Shown: positions 1-12,027 of the stretch, in pieces
Position numbering within the stretch: position 1 is the stretch's first letter
How the letters are laid out: the number at the start of each line of letters is the position of its first letter
Assembly: GCA_022453515.1 (NCBI GenBank)
Contig: JAJNNY010000001.1
Location: 124,001 to 188,000, forward strand
DNA length: 64,000 nt
Direction: 5' to 3'
Source: Astrocystis sublimbata
Lineage: Eukaryota; Ascomycota; Sordariomycetes; Xylariales; Xylariaceae
Program-made: the position numbers and the translations under genes
Notes under the pieces: model-generated
Database searches by the model: none
The model's input: only the letters and a program-made list of their open reading frames with translations
What the model was told of the DNA's origin: nothing

Positions 1-907
1 ACTGTTGTGTGTGCGCAACTGGCTGCTGAACATGTTGATGCTGGTGTGTATTCGCAAATTGGCGCGGATCATATGGAAATTGTTGAGTGTGCACAGCCGG
101 TTGCTGATGTTGCTCATCCTGCTGTTCCTCTGGACCTGGATCTATATTCTCCTTGTCTGAGTCCTCATCTTCTTCAATTTCCATCTGCGGGCGCTCGATC
201 TCCTCTTCGTACTCCATGGAATAACGATAGTGCCGGCGTCGACGTCCTTGTGAAGGTTGAGGGACAGTTTGGAGTCGATCCATAGCAGCATGCTCAACTC
301 CCTGGTCCTCAGATCCATCCCCGGAGCCATGATCGCCTTCATCCCCAGTACCGTCTTCGTATATTTCAATGTCTGGGTAATCAGGGGCACGTCGTCGAGA
401 AACCAGATTACCAGCCTCGAGATCTTCATCGACTTCCATTTCGTTAAGCAGCTGTTCATCGTCATAGTCGGGGTCACAAGGCTCAGGAGTAGCCCCATGG
501 CGGTTGAGGCGGCGGGAGGTTAGACGTGATACAGGTTCGTCTCGGCTAACATGCCTGTCATGCTTGTTCCGCATGTGTTTTTGGAAGTCGTGAAAGCGCG
601 AAAATCCTCTTCTGCCTGCCATGCATCGGGCCACTGGACACCAATGCAAGGTACCGACACCATGCTGCATCCGGGCGTGTCTGATTAGGGAGTCTTTTCT
701 CCTGAGGACTGTCTCGCAGTTAGGGCAGGGGAATTCCTTAGGAATCCTTTTTCGCACCACCTTGTTAGTCCATCTGAGAATAGAAAAGGTATAGGCTACA
801 CTGGTAGTCTGTTAAACTTACTTGTAATCTGGAATTCTTCTCCCGGGCCCATTACTACCCCGACGACCACCAGCACCTGAGCCTGAGCCTGTAGAGGAAG
901 ACTTCAT
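1..907 (-). CDS. C2H2 zinc-finger protein, 3' end outside window (partial)
   Basis: Probable nucleic-acid-binding nuclear protein. Two exons are visible: exon 1 at 822-907 starts with ATG at 905-907, and exon 2 runs from 773 to beyond the left edge. The 48-nt intron (774-821) has a GTAAGT donor and CAG acceptor and keeps the frame. The 286 visible codons begin with a Gly/Ser/Arg-rich leader. A classical finger follows, C45-x2-C48-x12-H61-x4-H66, then a second, looser one, C74-x4-C79-x15-H95-x4-H100. After the fingers the chain is acidic (Asp/Glu runs, about residues 150-250) and then Gln/His-rich up to the edge, as in many fungal regulators. No closer family is recognised, and the C-terminus is missing. 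Confidence 0.75.
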
Positions 908-3153
908 GGTGTAAGTATACATAGAATAATTTCGGTAAACCGATTCAAAACAAGAAGCTCACCATTGTTGTAAAAGTTGGTTGGGTCTAAGCGTATGGAT
1001 AATGAATGATATGGAATCTGAAAGGCAGAAAGAAATGTAGTGAATCCAGGAATTCACACTTGATAAAAAGCAACTGAAATTGTGTGAGGATTAAGGTGCA
1101 GTGAATTTGATGATTTGAACGCAGGTGGAAGGAGATATTGGGATTCTTTAGAGCATTATAAAGAAAATCAAGAGATCGAGTATCAAGGTAGGTGGGCAAA
1201 GTTGTGGTAGTACCGTGAGGGCCTGTGAAATGGTAGGAAATGATACATTCGCCCAGTTGGGAGAGGTTGAAGATACACAAGGCTCCTGTGTGCACCATGG
1301 TGGTCTCTGACCCTACTGTTAACCCCTCTTCTGGAGTACATCATGTCTACAAGAGCAAGATATGGAAAGAGCGGACAAATACTGTCACCTAATAGTGGTG
1401 TCATACAGGGCTGCCATGTAGTCTGGCAGTCCAAGTCGCATGTGGCCCTCCTCGTTGTCCAACGTGGACTAGCGGTCCAAGAAGCAAACAAACATCTTAA
1501 GCGCCTAGCATTGAATGTTTTCTTCGGCCGTTAGGTTGGCCACGACCAACCAGTGGTACATATGTAGGTATCTATCGAGTTATGTAAACCCTAGATGTCA
1601 GAGGCGACTGCCGGACGTCTCTTGTGGTCCTCGACCCTAAGACTGACCCCAGGCGCTCGGACCTGTGAGGAGTCCGGTCCTTTTACTGCCCATGTACTGC
1701 CCATGGGGTGCCCATGGGGAAGGCCAGAGCAAAGGGGGCATGGTGCCCGTATTTGCAGTGCCACGAGGATGGCGAGGCATAGAATGAGGCCGTGGTGGTC
1801 GCAAAATGGGCATCCGTCAGGCCTGGAGCCTCACCCCAGTGATACAATACGTCCCCCTCTAAGTGACCCATCATCATTAACTGCGCGATCCACTGACGTA
1901 GTCCACCCCCAGTGTCTAGCGCACATTTTGGGACATCATTGAGGTCTCCAGGTGCCTATGTGATGTATACAAACCGTCTGATGTCCGTTCTGTACATGTT
2001 GATAATCACAACGCAGACAATGTCACGACTTGGTATGGAATTCCCTGGAGTCACAAGCAAAGCACAATCTTTATTTCTTTAGGCCCAAAGAGTAGGAGAA
2101 GACTGATCTTCCCATCCAATGAATTAATCTCGTGATCACCCGACTCCGAGCAGTGAAACCTAGGACAGGCAGCAGTGTCTCTAGGGAGACAATGGTCGGA
2201 TTTGTGGCCAATTGAGCCAGCAAAAATCCCTCAAATCATGAACAAAGGCGCGAACAAATGCAACAGCTGTCCTATATCCATAAATCGAGTTCAGTATATA
2301 ATATGAATTGCATGGTGTTTTATGGTACGGTGTTCAGTAGGTCAGGGACAGCTCGTGATCGCAGACAGAGGGAGGAAGAACACAGTGCGCAGATTGCGAC
2401 CCTACTGCTGGTCTTTACGTAATGTTTTCCGCTGCAAAATACTACAACGATCGCGGTAGGTAGCTGTGTATATAGTGACACCTTTGACTTGACCTCACGC
2501 TTTATGGGAAGTATCCAAAGATACGCAAAGCTACCTATTCATTTTGATAGCGCAAACACTAAGATAGAATAGTCAAGGACACATCTAGGACGGTCACGTG
2601 GGAATTGTGAACCTTATTTGCTGGCATTCCAAAAAGGAGGTCGTGGCAGTTGCATGCTCATTGGAGGAGTGCACGAGCCCCAACGGTCTGACAAAGCCAC
2701 AGTTCGGCGCTTAAGCATTTGAATCAAAGAGTCAATAAGGCTTGTAGGCGACAATATGTCTCGTAAATCGTTCCATTGGAGGATGAAAGCTAATACTACG
2801 TGAGAGACCAAGCTAGTTGGATCGTGGGCGAATAACCGCTTTCTCTAGCAGTCACCGAGGTATCGCAAGGCGAGACTCCACCTCAAACACCGCTCAGATG
2901 TTGTACATGGAGGTAGTTGGGCTTCATGGTGCTTGAAAGTAGCAAGAATAGGCGAGAGGGGGTAGTGAATAGCTGCGAGGCCATCATGTACCTACTGCCC
3001 AACCACTACCTAGGTACATGTGAGTGTTTGCTTTCGAGCTGCCAGCCCAAAACCCTGCTCAGCGGCATCAGTTTTGGTTTGTAGTTCACAACACCAAGAC
3101 CTGGAAAATGGCATTGTGTGACTAATGACATCGTACGACACCACGAGAGTGTC
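908..3153. other. Intergenic, no supported gene
   Basis: About 2.2 kb between the zinc-finger start and the 3' end of the kinase-like gene. Short open frames on both strands (for example 1595-1942) lack family similarity and plausible introns. It should hold the zinc-finger gene's promoter. No tRNA or repeat array was seen. Confidence 0.5.
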
Positions 3154-6100
3154 CTATCCAGAATTGAGCGGATCCAACGGTGGGCCCTGTGTGAGAGGAG
3201 ATGAGGGGTTGCTGTGTTGTTGGCCCTGGGACGCTCCGCGAGGCCTCATGTAATACGCATCGCTCACTGAGGGACTTGCTGTGTACTCACCGGAGTGATG
3301 CCGATGATGTTGATACGCATGTGGCGAAAGTGCGAGCTCGTTACTAGGCGCGTATCCCTGGGACGAGCCAGGCCATGGGAATGGTTGTCTTCCTGATATT
3401 GGCGATAAGCGGGGTATGTCTGGGGAGGGGTTGAGACCCGGGCTTGTGCGGTTAGGCAAGTAAGGTGGTGACTGGGGCGTGTCGTAGTCGTTCGCCTCTA
3501 GACCAGTGGTGGTGGTGGTTGTGGGTGACGTAACGCTGCGACCGCTCGTGCTATACGCGCCTTGGATGGGCTTGTTATCAAAGTCCTCGAGGAAGCTGCC
3601 TAGAAACATCTTGTACATGTCCCCGTTAGCATCCTCAGTGTCGATTATGTCACTGTTACTGCGTTAGGCAATTCAATATGGGCGTCGATGTGTTTTGGGG
3701 CGTAATTACGTACGGAATGGAAGCTTCTGCCAGTTCGCGCCGATTTTTGAGATCATTGTCTAACCGATCGAGACGTCTTATTGCGTCCGGATGATGGCCG
3801 AACCGAATGAACTGAATGGAAACAGGACGGGGACGCGGATACTGCTTCTCATTTGTGACAAAACCTCCGATCGGTGTGTCTGGCTCCCAGCTCTCTTCCG
3901 GGATTCTTTTTATGAGGTTCACAAGCTCATCGTCAACATCTTCCTCCTTATTCTTCTCCCACAGACCATCCGTCAGCACCAACACCGTCAAGTGTCTTTT
4001 CAGCTTCCTCCCATCGCTAATATTTTTCATTAGATGCTCGTTTAGGATTAGACTCAAGTTGGCGACCATGTCCGTTCCAGATATCCCGACTTTGAGCGTA
4101 TTCGGTCTAGCATCGCTCATCTTGTCGAGGAAGTCTTGGGTTTTCTGATTTCTCTTTGGGGTGAGCTTCATTTTCCCTTCGGAGTCGGTTGTGAAACGAA
4201 GCTCCATTCCGTTGTCATCGTATCCTAAAGACCGCATCACTAGCACTTTAAGCAAGTACGTGGCGTGCTGCCAAAAACGTTTCATAGATGATGCGTTATC
4301 GACTAGATATACCTGCGAGAAACATTGATTATTATAGTCAGTGGATAGTTGTTCATTCAAGGCGAGGCGCTTAGTTCTCGGGGGTGGGGTAGATTTCCTC
4401 ACAAGGTCGCGGTTGGTGAAATGTTTGTCCAATTGGTCGTCTTTGCCACCCAATCGCTTCCCGTACACTGATGTGTGTCTCTTGAAGTAATGGCCGAGCT
4501 TCTTGAAATTGAAGTGATCTCTGTGGTACCCCTGGCACTCCAATATGTGATCTTCTACTTCCCAGAATGTGGTGGGAGGATCTGGTGGCTTCGAAGGCGC
4601 GTCTTCACGGACGCGGTCAAGGGCGTTAATTGCGTCGTTCTGGGCCTGTGTAAAGAATCCAGATTCTCGTTCTGGAATGATAAGGCGTGGGCTGCGGTCA
4701 AGCCCTGTCCCGATTCCTCGTAAAGACTCTTCTAGATGTTGATGTTTGGCGCGTGACATTGGACGTCCCTCCGAGCGTCGTGATGGGTAGAGAAGCTCCT
4801 CTGAGAAAAGTTCTATTCCGCTTTTTGATATCTCCCTAGGAACATCTTCTAGATCGGAAATACTTCCTTTGGAAAGGTGAGTTACTTTGTCGATGAATCC
4901 GGCGATATAGTCGAGCGAGTCATCGGTTGACCTGATTGCCTCATCGTCTATGGCCTTGAGTTCTTGACACAAATCAGTGCCACTGATTCTGCTTTCGCCG
5001 GGTGTAATCAGCATCTTCTTATCAACGACATCTAACACCTTAGCAGTATAACAATCATCTCGTCGAAGATTGTTCCTCAAATGCTTGTGCCAATCGGTGA
5101 CTGCTCCCAAGACTCGGACCTTGTCATGAAAAGGATCGCCAATGCCGATTCCAAGAGATTTGATCCCATTCTCACGGAAGAGCCGATATTGTTTTACTCC
5201 TTCTTTTCCTAGAACAGCGTATGTAGCCGCGACAGAAAAGACGCACCCCAAGGACCAGATATCACTGCCTTGGGTCACTTCTGGTTCTCGCGCAGGCCGG
5301 TCGGGACTGTATGTGAACTTTTCTGGCGCCGCTGGAGATTGATTAGATCAGAAAGTGAGAAAATAGCCATGGAACTCACCAAAGCTTCGAGTACCACCCG
5401 GTACCGGTATCTTTGGTACTTCTCCGCTCTGCGACTGATGAACAACCTGGACCTGCGCTTCACCAGGGTCAGCCAGCTTGAAGCAGCCTCTCACATCTAG
5501 GATGTTCTCAGGCTTGATATCACCGTGCCACCTGGGAGATAGCGTACTAGTTAGATAAGGCATATTTCGATTAATGTGTGTTGGGGAGGATCATACAAGT
5601 AGGTGATATATGATCCGCTTTGCATCACTTGGATGGAAGCTAACGCATCAGCGACGCTGAACATGGATTGCCAGAATATCTGTATCTCCGAGAAAGTTAT
5701 GGGAGGGTTTTCTTTCTGGAATGCGCTGTACAGATCTTGAGCACCCAATTCGAGAACGAGATTGTAGTAAGTCTCCTCCACGTGTGTATCGCTATTGATT
5801 TCACAGTGTGTATACCATCCGATGTACTGAACGATTCCGTCCTTTTCGCCGATTTCGTTGTAGATCTTCTTTTCGGCGTCGAATTCGTCCTTTCGCTTGT
5901 TGTTAAAGCATTTGACGACAAGTCGGCGGTTCTTGCAATTGAGTTAGCAGAAGATGCAATGTTGTTGACTGTAAGAAACAACTTACCGACACTGTCTTCT
6001 CGCTGTCCTCTTCGGCATCATCGTCGTCTGGCAAGCCAAGCTTTTCGTCTATTTCCTTGTCTACGAAACACGTCGGTACCTCCACCACCCACAGCGAAGC

Positions 6101-6676
6101 TTTCCTGTCTGTCTTTGGTATTCCATCTCGGGTAGGCTCGATCTTTTCTCTTGCCGTGATCGGTATGATGTGCTGGTGAGACGAAGCTTTCTTGCTCATG
6201 TTCCATCCGAACTTCAAAGCACACCATCGCCATTGTTGCTTATAGAATCTCTCTGCATCATTCTGGCTATTTGCAGGAAGCAACCTCTCTAGAATTGCAA
6301 GTTCGATCGGCAGTTCACCGATCCCTTCCTCGACGAACTCGTGTATCTTGTGACCCAGGTCGAGGTCCAAAAGTGTATAGAATATCGGTAGGCGATCGAG
6401 GATTTGTTTCGGTCTCTGGAACGGAAGGCCATAATTAACGCGTCGGTAAGCAGTGTCGAGAAGTCGAGCTATTTGTCCATGCTCCAAGTGATTCCAGTTT
6501 TTGTCATGTAGAAGTGTAGTTGTGACGTTTTCAGCGAGAACGAAGCTGCGACTGCCGAGCTCCTCAGCTTCGTTGATCGTGTTCTCGTCTCGCACTCTAT
6601 AGTAGTCTTTCATCGCACTCTGATACTCGCGCTGCGTCGGCGAGAGAGGTAATTGAGAGCTGAGATGGTGTTCCAT
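3154..6676 (-). CDS. Protein kinase-like / von Willebrand factor A-like fusion protein
   Basis: Five exons: 5987-6676, 5597-5931, 5380-5531, 3660-5331 and 3154-3595. Introns are 55, 65, 48 and 64 nt; total 3291 nt, 1096 aa. The kinase-like domain follows a roughly 200-residue N-terminal region: a VVKCF lysine strand near residue 236, HGDIKPEN catalytic loop (344-351), ADPG at 362-365 where DFG is usual, AAPE at 393-396 and SDIWSLG at 415-421. No glycine-rich loop is visible before the lysine strand. A vWA-like domain starts near 733 with VYLVDNASSM, a degenerate MIDAS (DxSxS) motif, and runs to about 930. The last ~150 residues are Pro/Ser/Thr/His-rich and disordered. The last intron is the least certain: donor GTAACA, branch GCTAAC, second of two nearby AGs. 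Substrate unknown; kinase activity cannot be assumed. Confidence 0.8.
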
Positions 6677-7430
6677 TGCGGGGAAGAAGGGGCAAATGAA
6701 CGGCCGTCAATGGGTGCTGGTATAGAAGTAGTATGCAGTCAACGCCGAATACACGTGCTGTATCGCGCGTAAATGAATGAATTGATACAATTTGATAGTA
6801 TAAGAATGATTACGTATAGGAGAGATTTTGATTTTAATGGGCGAAAATTGGAAACTACTGATGGGGGGTAAATATGGATGCAGATTGCAACAAGGCTGCA
6901 AGGCCTCCCACCAAAAGAACCTGTGAACTTAACTGACTTACATACAGACAGTTAGGGTGCACTGCATTCGACTACAGGATAGCCTACATATACAGCTGCA
7001 TTAGCTGAGAATGACTGACTTCTCGCGTCAAAAGGGTTACATCGGTGATGGATGAGAGAGATCATCTCGCCTCCATCTATGGTTCAGGCGGGGGAACGCC
7101 TGCAGACGAACACCCAAGCGCCATGGGGCGAAGTCGACGCAATGTTTACTCCAATCAATCAGAGCGAGCAAGAACAGGAGTAGGGCGCATTCACTGCCAC
7201 AAAACCCCAGTTCATCGAAGCCGTGGCTTACAGGCTATGCATATCGACGATCTAGGAACAAGAGAATTAGGGGCACAGCCCTTCATGATCACTTGAAGAT
7301 GTTACAAGGCGACACGCATTTACTCGAAACATAATTCAGCTTCATTACAGCATTACACAGCCAAATATAAACTCCTATCCATCCACCTACCTACCTACCT
7401 ACCTACCTACCTAAGGTATATACACTTTAG
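6677..7430. other. Intergenic with (CCTA)n tract
   Basis: Upstream DNA of the kinase-like gene and downstream DNA of the CorA-like gene. An open frame at 7045-7296 on the plus strand has no recognisable family and is not called. It contains the CCTA microsatellite listed separately. Confidence 0.5.
7386..7413. repeat. (CCTA)n microsatellite
   Basis: Seven uninterrupted CCTA units, just beyond the stop codon of the CorA-like gene. The same tetranucleotide or its complement recurs in several other intergenic regions of the window (about 16835-16860, 22385-22400 and 54923-54947). Confidence 0.9.
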
Positions 7431-9204
7431 CTAAGAGACTGACTTGGGTGGCTTGCCAAGCAAATGCTGTATGAAGGATCTGGACATAGTTCGATCACCA
7501 GGCTCCGCCCCCGAGCTGAAATGCTTTCCCCAGATCTCATCGACATCGCGGTCGTGGGACAGCAAGCTTCTCGGTCTTTGCTCCCTTCGCCAGGATTCCC
7601 ACTTGTAGTAGATAATGACCACAAGCAGGGTTATGGCCCAAAGCGGAATTGTTACATATAGAAAGCTGTTCAGAGCGGCCAGTGAGAAGTAGACTTTATC
7701 CGTCCCGTCATCCTGGTACTTGATGACGTCTGTACTGAAGAAGGTCGACACGAATGTCGGGGGCAGATAAAGGAGGGTGATGATGGTGATTGTGCGCATC
7801 GCAATGGCCTCTTTCTGGCCTCGCTCAGCGAACTCCCACATGCTGTCCGCGAGTCTCTCTTGTCTCGCAGCGTTGTGCATCTGCGCCTGCTGGAGAACTA
7901 TATCCTTACGGTCTTTAGCGATCTTTGACAGTGCCCTGCCACGCTCAGCTTGTGTCTCGAGATCATATATGAACTCGCTCAAGCGTGCGGAAAACTTCTT
8001 GAGCGCCTTTCGGCACCCAGAAACTTCTGCGCTGGGGAAGTCCGGGTCTTCCACTAGCGCTGTGTATGAGGATAAGAGTGACTCTAGAATCTTGATGTTC
8101 GACTCCATTACCATCACAGCTTCATTCACCTTTTCTTCGTACTCTTGAACACGTGTGATGGCACGTGGCCGAATTCTCGGCTGAAGTGGATTGGTATCGT
8201 CGAACATAAGGGCCGGGCGTGTCAGATTATCAATAGTTGCCTCGAGGGATTGTAAGTGCCACCGCCACTCATCCGATGCCCATTGTGCTAGAGCCAGGTG
8301 TGTATCAAGGCTGGACCTGAAGGACTGTTGGAAAGTGTTGAACTGGAAGCCGCTGGGTACATTGCCCTCCGGCAGGATCTCTCCTATCAACTTCTTCACA
8401 GCTTCCTTGGGGTCTGCTATAATCCATAGAGCCGAACCTGTGCCCAGATCAAGCCGATGGTAAACGGCAGCTTGACGTATTCGCCAACGCCTCTTGACCA
8501 ACTGGTTCTGGGTGGGTTCTTTCGGCGATACCGCTTTGAGATTGTAACATATCTCGTGCTGCCTACCAGACCTATTCAGGTCAGGGATGATGTTGCCGGG
8601 GTCGGCATTGATGAAGGTCGTTCGTGTTCGAAAAGCATTGTAGCGAAGCTCTCGGTCTTCCTCGTCTGCACCGTACACCAATAAGAGATCGATGTACGTC
8701 GGCATTACTTGGTGATACGTCAGGATTCGGAGAAGACAATCGCGCGTCAATTCAAGCGGAGCCAAAGCGCTGTCCGAAATCAAGAAGCTGAGGCCACAAT
8801 CATCAATTCAACATGCACGATTTTGGGCGCGTTTTTGGGCGCGTTTATGAAACTCACATAAAGCGACATTGAGGATCCGGTCGCGTAGCCAGAGAGCCGA
8901 CAAATTTGACAGCGTTCTTAGTGTCTCGTTCGTAGGTATCGCCGAGCCACTCCTTCAACTTTTGCTCGGAGAGCAGGTTGCGCTTCGAGATCTCGAACTG
9001 TCCTTGCACACTTTTCTGTATTTCTCGAATTGGGATCACAATGTCATCGGGGTTGCCTGTGAATAATTTCCCCTTTTTGCGATTCAGTCTGTCGCGCAAG
9101 CCCCATAATGCAGGGCCATAGGCGGCGCTGGAGACGATGAAACGAGGATATTTCTGAAAAATCAGATACGAATCGGAGAATTCTGTAGGCAGTTCGATCT
9201 TCAT
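7431..9204 (-). CDS. CorA-like transmembrane protein
   Basis: Two exons, 8858-9204 and 7431-8787, with a 70-nt intron (GTGAGT donor, CAG acceptor); 567 aa. The N-terminal half resembles the soluble domain of fungal CorA-like proteins: a DRLNRKKGKLFTG-type segment, then RFIFLISDSALAPL and a YHQVMPTYIDLL segment. A long charged helical region precedes two C-terminal membrane segments, near residues 455-480 and 495-525, the layout of CorA Mg2+ channels. The GMN signature after the first membrane helix is absent (STDV occupies that place), so magnesium transport is not assured. The ATG at 9204 was chosen because the conserved region begins right after it. The intron carries a tandem GGGCGCGTTT-type duplication. 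Confidence 0.8.
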
Positions 9205-9760
9205 CTTTCTAACTCTTTATGCGAAGGATTGCAAATAGAAGTAATCACGTATTTGATCAATTGAAAAGTGTCAAGAAGCTTTGAGTAGAAGGTGAATTTG
9301 AAGCATGTCCCTTTGGTGAGCCTATAGTCAACTTTGCGATCGCAGCAGGGGATCTTAACCGTATTTACTTGATGGCCTAGAACGCCTAATAGACCCCAAA
9401 AAGCCTGCTGGTTCGCCTCTGTCGTGGACATTACGATACCGCATGAGGATAGGCAGCCCTGTAACGTGGCGTTATTATCGGGTGGTCATGTACAGCCGCC
9501 CTCATACCGAAATGTGCATAACTCACATGGTTGCCTAAATGGCCCCCGAGAAATGAGGAAATACAACTGTCAGCAATGTCTACTGCTACCTAAGCATCTA
9601 ACGTAACATGGAGGCAACCCAAATAGGAAACAATGCAACGAAAAGCAAGATCGACACTCCAATTCCGATGCGACACATCGTCTAGTACAGGTTTGGGCAG
9701 AAATCATGCACACCACTCCCTTCATGTAGTTAGTGCTACACTGAAAACAATCACAGGCAA
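9205..9760. other. Intergenic, no supported gene
   Basis: Lies between the CorA-like start and the 3' end of the 181-aa gene. A 76-codon open frame overlaps the upstream side of the CorA-like start but has no donor joining it to the conserved region. Probably promoter and 3' UTR. Confidence 0.45.
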
Positions 9761-10442
9761 TCAATCGTCATTTTCCAGAGGCCGCCGAGGGCCGTCAGGG
9801 CTGTGTTCTGCTCGTGCCCGTATCTGCCCATTCCCAGCTGCACTTTTCACCCGGGCTCTATGTTGTGCCCGAATCTCGTTAATTTCATCTCGCTCTTCCT
9901 AACAGCGAGCACATCAAAGTCAGTCATTGAAAACGGGCGATCCTGGACTTTCTGTTGGAAACCTACGTCGGTCAATGGGCGCGGGACAAGAATCAGGTAG
10001 TGATCTTCCACAGCTTGCTAAAACATCAACACTCATTAGCAAATTGGAGATACGACGGTCGGCCTTGACGCTGTCTAAGACTTACACTCTCCGGAAACGG
10101 CACGCCGGGATATATCTTCTTCAGATATTCTTCCAGCTCCCACCAGTCTAGGTTATAGACGTTCACAGTATCAACATTCAGAGGAACGTGGCCTTTCATT
10201 GTCGCCGGCTTATAGGAGAGCTCGGTCAGGCTCTTTTCTATGCTGGCCACTGTAGATGCAACACTCGCGCCACTTTGGCCCTTGGGAGAAGCCGTGTTGC
10301 CCGTCTGTTTACCCGCCGCATCATCGCCTTTTTCGTTGGTGGTCTTTCTCCCTCGCGTGAAACTGGTGGGATTCAGAGTCTGAGCCCTGTCCTTGGCTTT
10401 CTGGTACCAGCTGGTTCTGTTCTTCATGCTGTACGTCGTCAT
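9761..10442 (-). CDS. Conserved-looking hypothetical protein, 181 aa
   Basis: Three exons: 10086-10442, 9967-10017 and 9761-9898. Both introns are 68 nt (donors GTAAGT and GTAGGT, TAG acceptors); total 546 nt. The splices give a smooth reading: ...YPGVPFPES then QAVEDHYLILVPRPLTD then EERDEINEIRAQ. The N-terminal ~85 residues are basic and Ser/Thr/Gly-rich, probably disordered. The centre (about 85-140) is a compact acidic/aromatic patch containing YNLDWWELEEYLKKIYP. The C-terminus is a charged helix with a disordered tail. No signal peptide or membrane helix is seen. Family not recognised and function unknown. The tiny 17-codon middle exon would be missed by simple gene calling. Confidence 0.7.
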
Positions 10443-12027
10443 ATGACGCCTGGAATGTCAAATTGCACGTTTTGAAGTATGAGTGTTATCTTGGTGGTAT
10501 AGGCGGAGCTGACACTTCCTACGGCATATGGGGGGCTCGCCACATTTAAAGCCTGGCTGAAGCGATCGCTGCAACCTTGCCTGCCTTGAATTTGCCTTGA
10601 GCCCCCCAGATGTAGGCCAATCGATTGATTTTTACTGCTGTATGAGTCGTCTTTACAGCCCCTTCCACCACATCTGGTGGCCATAGAGGCCTCCCCACCG
10701 AAAACAAGTGTGGCTTGTTCATGTTTTCGTGAAAGCCTGACGACCCTGGTGTATCAGCCTGAGGCTTTCTCACGGGTGATACTGGTCTGCCTGTCACGCA
10801 CGGCACATGTATAAATATGCTGCAATTTTACTACCCTCAACGATCAATTGATCATCGAACAAGGGAGGGAATTGAACATTGGATTTCAAGATGGTCTCTA
10901 TTGATAGTAATTATTGACCGGGCATTCGCACTTGCATTAGCTATCGAAGAACTGAGCTAAGTTTCTTACCGAACCGTTTGAGAAATCAATGTTTGGAGCT
11001 ATAGGTGGGAATTCAAATATGTACTAAGGTTGGTGTATGATACTGAGCGTTAATTACCAGTCCTGAGTGTTAGTAGCTCATGATCGCGTCTAGACAAATC
11101 TGAATTCAGATTCTGAGGGCGTAACTGCAATTGAAGGAAATGGTGATGGCTATACAGCCAATCTATTCAGTATAGAGATTGACCATGTTCTGCCAATTCA
11201 CGCCAATTGCCTGCACGATTGTCGAATTGCCTGAAGATTCGCAAGTTAAAGACCCTTGTTAGAGGGCTCTACTCGACCACCCTCCGCATGTGGTGTTCGT
11301 TCATGCAACCTAATCTCCACTTACATACATCACTCTTCCTTCGATATGCAAGTCACTTTGCAATAATTATCGTGCCAAAGGAGTTTCAGGATAGTACTTA
11401 TCTGGTGCTAAGAGCACTATGCGAAGGTTTTATAACTCTGCCTGAAAGCACTAGATTGAAGCTGCATGCTCAAATTCTCATCAGCTTACCCTGTACTCAT
11501 CGGTTGCACTGTAGTTCCGATAATTACACCTTTAGCTGAAAATCAAGCAATAGACTATGCTTTCCTTCGTACATATGAATGTTTTCCAAGTAGGTGAGAA
11601 ATCGTTAGTGGATACTTACTTATATTGAAATATCGCGACAGGTCGGGACAGTGCGACTGTTGATGTTAACTGTGTGTTAAGTCTCAGGGGCAACATAAGG
11701 GGAGTGGCTATCAAGATGTCACCCCTGAGGACTTGCTTCACCTCGCCATTCAACTTTGAGGCGTGAGCGTTCCGACAAAGATACTGGAGTTTAGCAATAT
11801 AACCAAGTCTACACACCTCCCGATATAAGACACTTGTTGCTTGGGGGGTGCTTGCCCATGACCGAGAACCAGTCCGATGACGATGGAGAGCTTATTCAAG
11901 GATATACAAATTTAACCGCATTTGATTACACATCACAGCACAAGTTTTATGGCAAATAAATTATTCGACTTTTTTTATTCGTTTGATTTTTACAGTCTTG
12001 GTTGATTTAATTCTTGCCCCGCACGCA
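10443..12027. other. Intergenic, AT-richer, no supported gene
   Basis: About 1.6 kb. Several unconnected short open frames (for example 11207-11539 plus and 10546-10806 minus) show no family similarity. It ends in the T-rich 3' flank of TSR3. Confidence 0.45.

Noticed and set aside
1595..1942. 115-codon plus-strand frame
   Set aside because: GC-rich chance frame with repeated CCCATGGGG-type words; no domain, no promoter or leader features.
9201..9431. Extra N-terminal exon for the CorA-like protein
   Set aside because: The 76-codon frame has no donor or acceptor that would join it in frame to the conserved start at 9204; family members begin close to that ATG.
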